Both the position numbers and the translations under genes were made by a program. Source: Paulinella micropora (taxonomy: Eukaryota; Cercozoa; Imbricatea; Euglyphida; Paulinellidae). From it: a stretch of DNA of 64,000 nucleotides. Shown here one piece after another: positions 57,736 to 64,000 of the stretch. Each line of letters begins with the position of its first letter. Position 1 is the first letter of the stretch. The notes under the pieces are model-generated. The model was given only the letters and a program-made list of their open reading frames with translations. It made no database searches and was not told the origin of the DNA. Location: the NCBI GenBank assembly GCA_019918135.1, contig WBZZ01003325.1:116260-180259 (forward strand), read 5' to 3'.

Positions 57736-57823
57736 TATATAAACACTAGCCTATAGTCTAGTGTGTTATAACAATTTTCTACGAAAATTTTATATAGACC
57801 AATGACCACTCTCACCAGACTAT
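57736..57823 (+). promoter_or_regulatory. TATA-like box and repeated ATAGTCTRGTG motif in the PLV
   Basis: TATATAAA at 57736-57743 is followed by ATAGTCTAGTG (57753-57763), about 40 bases before the ATG at 57802. The reverse complement of nearly the same 11-mer, CACCAGACTAT, stands at 57813-57823. It occurs again at 61379-61389, next to a TATAAATA box on the - strand upstream of the capsid gene region. A TATATATAAG also precedes the ATG at 58129. These look like the element's own promoter signals. Confidence 0.55.
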
Positions 57824-58089
57824 GTGAAAAATTTGGAAAACTTTCAATTGAGAAGAATAAAGAATTCTTTTCAGTAAGAGATGTTCAACAGATAATTGAT
57901 AAAGAAATTAAGGTAATTGAAAAGAGTAGAGAAGGAAAGCCAACCGATGTTTTTCCGTTTGGCAAATACAAAGGAAAAAAAATTCAAGATGCTGCAACTA
58001 TTGACAAACCATATCTTGAATGGGTTATGAAACAGCCATGGTTTGATAAATTTACAGACATTAAAAGTGAGGTAAAAAAATATATGTGA
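57802..58089 (+). CDS. Small PLV protein with exonuclease-X C-terminal-like domain
   Basis: This 95-residue frame looks whole. The second half (VFPFGKYKGKKIQDAATIDK, then YLEWVMKQPWF) matches the small domain found at the C-terminus of exodeoxyribonuclease X-type proteins and as a stand-alone protein in several large and small eukaryotic DNA viruses (F-G-K-[HY]-K-G-K ... Y-L-x-W). Its role there is unclear, perhaps DNA binding. It is preceded by a TATA-like box and lies directly after the polymerase region, on the same strand. Confidence 0.65.
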   Translation: MTTLTRLCEKFGKLSIEKNKEFFSVRDVQQIIDKEIKVIEKSREGKPTDVFPFGKYKGKKIQDAATIDKPYLEWVMKQPWFDKFTDIKSEVKKYM

Positions 58090-58128
58090 TATTTTGCTAA
58101 AAGATTTTTTTAAATCTTTATATATAAG

Positions 58129-58510
58129 ATGACTGAGCTGAACACCAAACAGGACTACTTAAATGAAATTGAAAAATGGAACCTTGACAGCGAAATAAAA
58201 AAGCCCACGATTAAATGGACTAAACCTGACATTGTTCCTTCTATGAGCAATACAAGCCAAGAGATGACAACGTGAAAGTAGTTATTCCATTGGAGACCAT
58301 AACGGACACAGAACCAAGCACTCATTTTACGGCGACTGATTTAAAAGAGACAGGTATCACTGAAATCAAGGCTAATTTAATGTTGGCGAAGAAATAGCAA
58401 ATGCTACATGTACAGAAGAAGGATGTATATTAAGGAAAGCGAGCGAATCCACTCGTGTCATAAAAGGTAATGTAAAAAAAATAATACCAAAAAAATTAAA
58501 GTAAAGTATG
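58129..58510 (+). pseudogene. Small PLV reading-frame region, unknown function
   Basis: A TATA-like sequence precedes an ATG at 58129 that starts MTELNTKQDYLNEIEKWN. The region then continues with coding-like sequence that is not a single open frame. No domain was recognised. It lies at the convergent point between the + strand genes and the - strand structural genes. Confidence 0.4.
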
Positions 58511-59780
58511 ACAAATAAATTAGTTCATTTTTTTTGCTTCACTGGTCCTCTATGACATTAGCAATATCATTAACATTCCCAGAATTACCACTTGCCGACA
58601 CAGCCTTTTGTGTGAATGTCAAAACATCGTTCGGTGTTAATTGAATATCGTAAGTTCTGAGATTAATCTGTTGTGTTGATGCCCCATTTACATAAAGTTT
58701 AAAAATTGTTGTTCCATTCGCTACAGCGGACGCTTTTGTATCTATATATCTACAATTGAAGTTTTGGCATCAACATCAGCAAAACCTGCTCCTGTCCCGT
58801 TCAATACCATTCTTACAATATTCGCCTTACTATCTTCATTTGTAATACTTATCAGTGAAGGAGACATTGGAATAGTTTGTTAAGCTATTGTTATATTGTG
58901 CTTTATTCCTGATACTTAAAATGGGGCTTTCGGTGGTGCTTGCTTTTTCGTCTCCTTCCGCTGTATTTGTAATACTCGCATTAATAGTGTTGGTTCCTTC
59001 AACAAACAAACTACAACTGGCAGTTTTCAAAGTTTGTATTCCAACACCTCCATTAGCATTAAATATATCAGCAGAAATGGTAAAGTCGTATTTCGCAGAC
59101 TTACACCGGTATGAGCATTCGCATATTTAATAGTGTGTATTAATTGAAATTCACTTGTCTTCGGGTTCTCAATAGAAAACTTAATAGCACCAAAACCTAG
59201 GTATTGAAATTGAATTTGAAATACGCTTCCATTACTCCATTCCATGAGTGGCATATCTCTAGTTCCGTCGCACGGGTCGTCCCAGTCTCCTTGCTGAATA
59301 AAATTGTCAACTCCTGCTATTGAATGAAGAATGTGCATTCCATCGGTGTTATCCATAAAAAAAATAGAATCCGTTGTTGATATCAGGTTCTCCTATTCCT
59401 ATAAATGATTGAAATCCCTCTGTTTCATCTGTATCCCATAAAGTAGTAAAGCGACACATAATTCCAGTGCCAGTTCTGTATTTTATTCCTTTTTTACTTA
59501 CCAGACTAGCAAGCGATGCGATATCAGCAGTTGTTGTCAATTCAGCCATATTATTGTTAAATGAAACGGATGATTTTGTTTCTGTTTTTGTCCATACCCT
59601 TGTATTAATGGTATATGGAAAGATTTCTTGTAATACTGGTGTTAATTGCACAGTCGTTGCTTCGCCGAAGGCAGTTTTCATATTATTGGTTTCAACATGC
59701 CCATTATATCCGACCCTGACGTTTATAAACTTTTTCGTCTGGATTTTGCGCGATTAAATTTCTCTGGTGTGTAGTCATTG
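58510..59780 (-). pseudogene. Fibre-like or surface-protein region of the PLV, broken
   Basis: Several - strand segments encode beta-rich, Thr/Asn-rich sequence (VFQIQFQYLGFGAIKFSIEN, NINNGF-like and TGIMCRFTTLWDTDETEGFQ), with the look of a spike or fibre head made of beta sandwiches. The order in the element, directly downstream of the major capsid gene region on the same strand, suits a surface protein. About three or four breaks. No specific family could be named. Confidence 0.5.
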
Positions 59781-59879
59781 TTTTTGTTTTTGACTACCTC
59801 AAAAACAAATGTGTTAAAATTGAATGAAAAAAATAAATCTAAATTTTTTTTGAATTTTTTGTTTTGGCTGATTGTGTGT

Positions 59880-61341
59880 TTATGAAATGGAAATTATATT
59901 TGACTTAACCTGAACCTCCCGCTGAGTGATTGCTACACTTACGTGCTGATGAGCATTATTCTGTGTAGTGCTAATGAACTCCCATCGCCTCTCATTGGAA
60001 AGGTCAAGCCCGCTAACTTCATTTTGGTCTTTGCTCCACAGCGGGCGGGTATTATCCCAAGTATCAACCCAGAACCAGTTGTATTGATACACATTTGAAT
60101 TCATTATAACAGAACCTTCAAGTTTAGGTTTCAAGCACATATAATCGTCAAAACTAGCGGGAAATATTTCAAATTCTTGAAGTCGTGCCCCGTCAAGTGT
60201 GGTGTGGAAACTGGTAGTCTTAGCGGTTGCTCTGTTATCAATATCATAAGCGGTATTCTTGTTTTCGGTGTTGTGAAAGAGTGTGTGATAAATTTTCTTC
60301 AACCTTTTACCATGCCCCCTATCAAAGCGGAGAATAATGTTTTGTGTAGTGGATTGAGCAATGGAATTTTTATAAACATAAGGATAATCAATATTAAAAC
60401 TCATACCTTCAGCGCTCGCCACCTTTTGTTGAATTGATTGAATGACATCGGGATTAGTCTCTACCGCAACGAACAAGTTAAGATTAGCAACCCTTACATT
60501 ACCAGCGGCAGCAACAAGCACTCCTCCAGCCGCTGACAAAACATCGTTATTGTAATAATAAATTTTAGGGGTCTGTTGCCACACAATCCGCATATTCAAA
60601 ATCTCTGGAAACATAATAGTCTTATCAAGGGCGAAATGGTATTGTAAAGCATACCAAGATTAATCTTAACAGCGATAGAAGGCTCAGCAGCAGTAGCAGT
60701 ACCAGCCGAGAAATACTTAGGCTCGTTGTAAGCGACATCAACGACAGAGATCGCACCAGTTCCATCAGCCAAGGCTAAATCATTGTGTCGGCGAGCATTT
60801 GTAGGAGGTTCTGGAAACATTGCCAAGGTTCTAGCTGCTACATTATCTGCTCCATCAGTCATAGCACGAAAGTTTGTTCTAGTTGCTGTGGTTAGTGAAA
60901 CATCAATTTTATTATTGGCATTACACTTTTGAAGCATACATCCCGCACCACTTCCATTATCGTGGTTTTCAAGTGTCAGAAAGTCCTTCATACAAGTTTC
61001 AGCCTTCCAAATAATCTTTGTAAATTACCAACTTCATTTACATCACACAGATAAACACCGCTACGGGTTTGAAGTTGAATTTGTCTAATAGGAGCCAGAC
61101 AATCCATATAGCATTTGTTATAGTTCGCTGCAATTGCTGGAGGATCACAAGTAAAACTCAAGACAGAGCGGGCTAAGTTAAATGGCCTGCTGATAAGGTC
61201 AAAGTTGCTTTCTTGTCCTCCTGCGGTAGTAACAGTGATATTTCCCGCACCTTCTCGCGGAGTTAGTTTATTCAAACGATACGAAGCACTGATGTAGTCG
61301 GTTCTAGAAAAGTCTAGTTCGCCTCCGTGTTGAGTTGGCAT
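59880..61341 (-). pseudogene. Major capsid protein region (double jelly-roll, PLV type), broken
   Basis: Starting from MPTQHGGELDFSRTDYISAS, the region encodes a beta-rich protein with the features of PLV major capsid proteins. The N-terminal part has LISRPFNLARSVLSFTCDPP and RQIQLQTRSGVYLCDV. A middle part is rich in Ala, Asn and Thr, and a long C-terminal part has RIVWQQTPKIYYYNNDVL and NWFWVDTWDNTRPLW. The total of about 480 codons is near the size usual for these capsid proteins. About two breaks. A TATA-like box and the repeated 11-mer lie just upstream. Confidence 0.8.
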
Positions 61342-61432
61342 TTTTTGTTTTTTAGGCAGTTGTGAAAATTAACTAATTCACCAGACTATATTTATAGAAA
61401 AAATTAAATATTAAAAATAATTATTTAAATCC

Positions 61433-62242
61433 CTACCTCACCTTTAACAAATTAAAAAATGATGTAAATAAATTAAAATAATTAGTCTCTCTGTAAATCA
61501 ACAATGTCATAACAACTCCCAAACCATTAAGATTTAGCCTGATCGTTTTCGTCTGTAAGATAAAACCTATATACATTATTTGAACTGGCAGATAATTTCT
61601 TACCATACTCAGACCCACTTCCGTCGTATATAACGGCACCAAATGGAATTTCGTTGGCTGTGTATATTTCTTGTAGCACATGATTATCTCCTTCCCCCAC
61701 TAAGTCCGATTGAAGATACAGAGTTTTTTCGCCAGTTAAAATAATCACCTTTGGCAATTTAATAAAATCATTAGTAAAGAAATATGTTGAATTTCTCTCA
61801 AATTCATTACTTCGTGAATACGGGTATCACCATCAAATATAAACCGCGGTTGAATTCCTTTATTTTCTGACACACTGAATGTTAATTTGCCATCTTCTGG
61901 TTCTATGTTTGTATTATTACTGGATGCCACATAAGTGTAATTATTTGGGCTGTCTGCAGTTAGCACCTCTGACAACTTATTTTTTAGATTGTTCATTGTG
62001 TAGTTTCCCTCAGGTATCGTAATTAAAGCCTCATATCCGTCTTCGCTAAGTGTAAAGGTATTATATGGAGAGGCAATTGAATAATAAGATTTTGGAACAT
62101 AGATATGAAGAATTTTACAATGTGTGGGATTGTCTAGTCCCTTCATATTGACTTCGTGTGTAAAGTCGCTGTCTGTTCCCGTTATTCTATTTTTACTATT
62201 TATGTAATAGATGCCCGAACTTCTTCCTCCCTTGTTATCCAT
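61433..62242 (-). pseudogene. Penton-like minor capsid protein region (PLV), broken
   Basis: The region begins MDNKGGRSSGIYYINSKNRI and TGTDSDFTHEV. This is the characteristic opening of the single-jelly-roll penton proteins of Polinton-like viruses and virophages, in which the phrase YYINSKNR and a following strand with F-T are conserved. Strands such as CKILHIYVPKSYYSI and EALITIPEGNYTM follow. Position directly upstream of the capsid gene region is also typical. About one or two breaks. Confidence 0.75.
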
Positions 62243-62269
62243 TGTTATATTATTATAGATAAATATTTT

Positions 62270-63081
62270 TTACAAAAAGGTGTCAAAACCATAGCCATTC
62301 TGTGCTTTTAATTTTTCCGCTTCTTCTTCTTTTAAATCTGTGAAACCCGAACTAAACTTAAACCGGTTTCCTTTCGCTCGCTCCATTAAAATCTCATACT
62401 ATGCCAACCGCACGTGTCTGAGGTGTTTGATTGCTGCTTTACTTGATTGACCTTCATTAACAAATAACTATCGGGATGGCTTTTGTCTATTAGTTGTTTC
62501 ATTTGTTGTTGAAAGTCTTCAGTAGGTTCATAAAGTGCTAAGGGGTCATAGACTTCAACACTCCTGTCTTTATCTAGACTTATCCACACTGCTATCCAAT
62601 GAGACCCCGCTTGTTTGTGATTGTCCAAATTCATACTAAATCCATATCGCTTTCTGCTTCCGGGCTTCAACTTGTAGATTTCATCACTGGCTATCGCTCC
62701 GAGATACCATCCATATTTTTTCATTATGCCATCTATTTCATTAGTCATTAGTCCCCGTCCCTCTCCCTCTTGCTGTGGCTGTGGCTCCTCTGGCTCTGGT
62801 TGCTGTGGCTCGGGCTCTGGTTGCTGTGGCTCGGGCTCTGGTTGCTGTGGCTCGGGCTCTGGTTGCTGTGGCTCTGGCTCTTGCTGCGACTGTGGTTGCT
62901 GTGGCTCCGGTTGCTGTTCATTTCTGTATTTATTTATAAGAACATTAACATAATCTTTTTTTCTCATTGAATGAACCCATTCTTTTCGTGATAAATACTT
63001 TTTAATGTTTTCTACGGAAAACACTTTATTAATCAAATCTTCTAAACCAGTTCCCGTTTGTAATCCCAAATATTCAGCCAA
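62270..63081 (-). pseudogene. Adenain-like cysteine protease region (PLV), about one break
   Basis: The C-terminal half has GSHWIAVWISLDKDRSVEVYDP, with the catalytic His in the H-W pair and an Asp after a beta strand. It ends with DTCGWHSMRF, where the Cys of C-G is the nucleophile expected for Ulp1/adenovirus-type maturation proteases. Between an N-terminal SAP-like helical part and the protease lies a Pro/Glu/Gln repeat tract (PEPEPQQ units, about 62780-62900) that acts as a linker. In PLVs this enzyme processes capsid precursors. Confidence 0.75.
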
Positions 63082-63189
63082 GTTCTTTTTTTACTTCGTC
63101 CTTCTTTTGTCCTACATCTATTTTATGTTCTACAATTTTGTCTATTATCCATGATGCCCTTTGGTTCCCACCTTTAACATCGTGGCCTT

Positions 63190-63985
63190 CATTTTAAAGT
63201 TTTTCCCTTAATGCTTCACCAAGAATTTTTAATAGTCAGTTTTTTTTCAATATTACTATTGGACAATCCATTCTTTAACATTGCTTTGTATTTAGCCTCC
63301 CCTAGTTGGTTTTTATATTTTTATGTAATGCTTCATGTGCTCCTAGCATTTTTTTCATATCATCTATTGTTATTTGTTGCTTTTGAAATTCTTTTATTCT
63401 TTCTGCTACACTTTGTATTTTACTAGGATCCCAATTATCTATATCTGCTTGAGTAAAAACTCCAGAATTTGTTATTAATTTTTTATTGTCTTCAAATTCT
63501 TTATTTGGCTTAATTTTTACCTCTGGCTGTGCCTGTTGTTCTTGCGGCTGCCCCTGTTGCGGTGGCATAATATATTGATATTGTGGTGGCGGTGGTAATG
63601 CTTGTATCCTATTTTTTCTGTTTTCTTCATATTTTACATCTTCTATGAGTTTTTGCTCCCTTCTTAGTTCTCTGGCTTTTTGTTCTTGTCGTTCATTAAT
63701 ATCCGCTAGTTCTCTTTTATGTTCCCTATCCATTATCTCTTTTTGTTCCTCTGCATCGGCTCTGTCTTTTCTTTCTAGCCTTTTCTTTTCTTCTTCTATC
63801 TCATCCCTTTTCTTCTTTTCCTTTTCTTCCTGCTCGTGTATCATGTCATATTTCTTTTGTAAGTTGCTTTGTATCTGGTTTCTGTTCTCATGTTCAAGAC
63901 GATTGAAATCAGATTTGATTATTTTTTCCCTCGGTTTGCGAGTTGCCCTTTGCGACTTTGGCTTACCAATATATTTCAAAAACAA
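63190..63985 (-). pseudogene. Coiled-coil PLV structural-protein region
   Basis: From the ATG at 63985 (MFLKYIGKPKSQRATRKPRE) a basic N-terminus leads to a long Glu/Lys/Arg coiled coil (EEKEKKKRDEIEEEKKRLE), a Pro/Gln-rich segment and a C-terminal helical part (IKEFQKQQITIDDMKKMLG). It occupies the place of an uncharacterised virion-associated protein in related elements. The main frame is open for 227 codons. The sequence after it looks like degraded coding sequence. Confidence 0.5.
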
Positions 63986-64000
63986 CTTAACGATTTGAAG

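Larger units (their letters stand above)
55090..64000. mobile_element. Polinton-like virus relic, broken, truncated on the left, continuing past the right edge
   Basis: An AT-rich block with the gene set of a Polinton-like virus or virophage relative. The + strand holds protein-primed DNA polymerase B and a small exonuclease-X-like domain protein. The - strand holds a fibre-like region, double-jelly-roll major capsid protein, penton-like minor capsid protein, adenain-type protease and a coiled-coil protein. The polymerase and structural modules converge near 58.5 kb. No packaging ATPase or integrase is seen, so part of the element lies beyond 64 kb. No terminal inverted repeat is visible at the left, where the polymerase region starts abruptly. 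Roughly ten breaks in total are visible, although motifs remain legible. That and the un-ameliorated base composition suggest a fairly young relic; base-calling errors could account for some breaks. Confidence 0.9.

Overview
The window comes from a eukaryotic nuclear genome, most likely a unicellular protist or alga. The left part holds a gene with many GT-AG introns, a protein kinase domain and TIR domains, and its introns are full of CT, CA and poly-C microsatellites. No bacterial-type operons, rRNA genes or recognisable tRNA genes were seen. All calls come from reading translated frames and motifs by eye; no database search was possible.

Region 1 (1-9.3 kb) is host DNA. It carries the 3' three-quarters of a kinase-TIR-TIR-like-coiled-coil gene (about 15 exons reconstructed) and then a short stretch with two further candidate exons of unknown affiliation. 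Region 2 (9.3-13.4 kb) is non-coding. It holds an AT-rich stretch, a large foldback inverted repeat and a higher-order repeat array of about 1.1-1.2 kb units that ends inside the 3' end of a lipase frame.

Region 3 (13.4-55.1 kb) looks very different. It has about 25 mostly intronless, GC-rich frames on both strands, separated by homopolymer-rich spacers and small tandem repeats. Recognisable products are a class 3 lipase, a GNAT-like protein, a secreted EGF-like protein, an F-box/LRR-like protein, a divergent H4-like histone-fold protein, a RanBP2 zinc finger plus class I (DOT1-like) methyltransferase, a histidine phosphatase, a C2H2 zinc-finger protein, a Sel1-repeat protein and two multi-pass membrane proteins. 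About half of the coding space is long frames that I do not recognise. This resembles part of an endogenised large DNA virus, or another foreign block. No capsid, polymerase or packaging gene is visible in it, so that reading is an inference, and an unusual host gene cluster remains possible.

Region 4 (about 55.1-64 kb) is an AT-rich Polinton-like virus (PLV/virophage relative) relic. It has protein-primed DNA polymerase B on the + strand, and on the - strand a fibre-like region, double-jelly-roll major capsid protein, penton-like minor capsid protein, adenain-like protease and a coiled-coil protein. It is broken in several places, truncated on the left and continues past the right edge. The base composition changes abruptly at its left edge.
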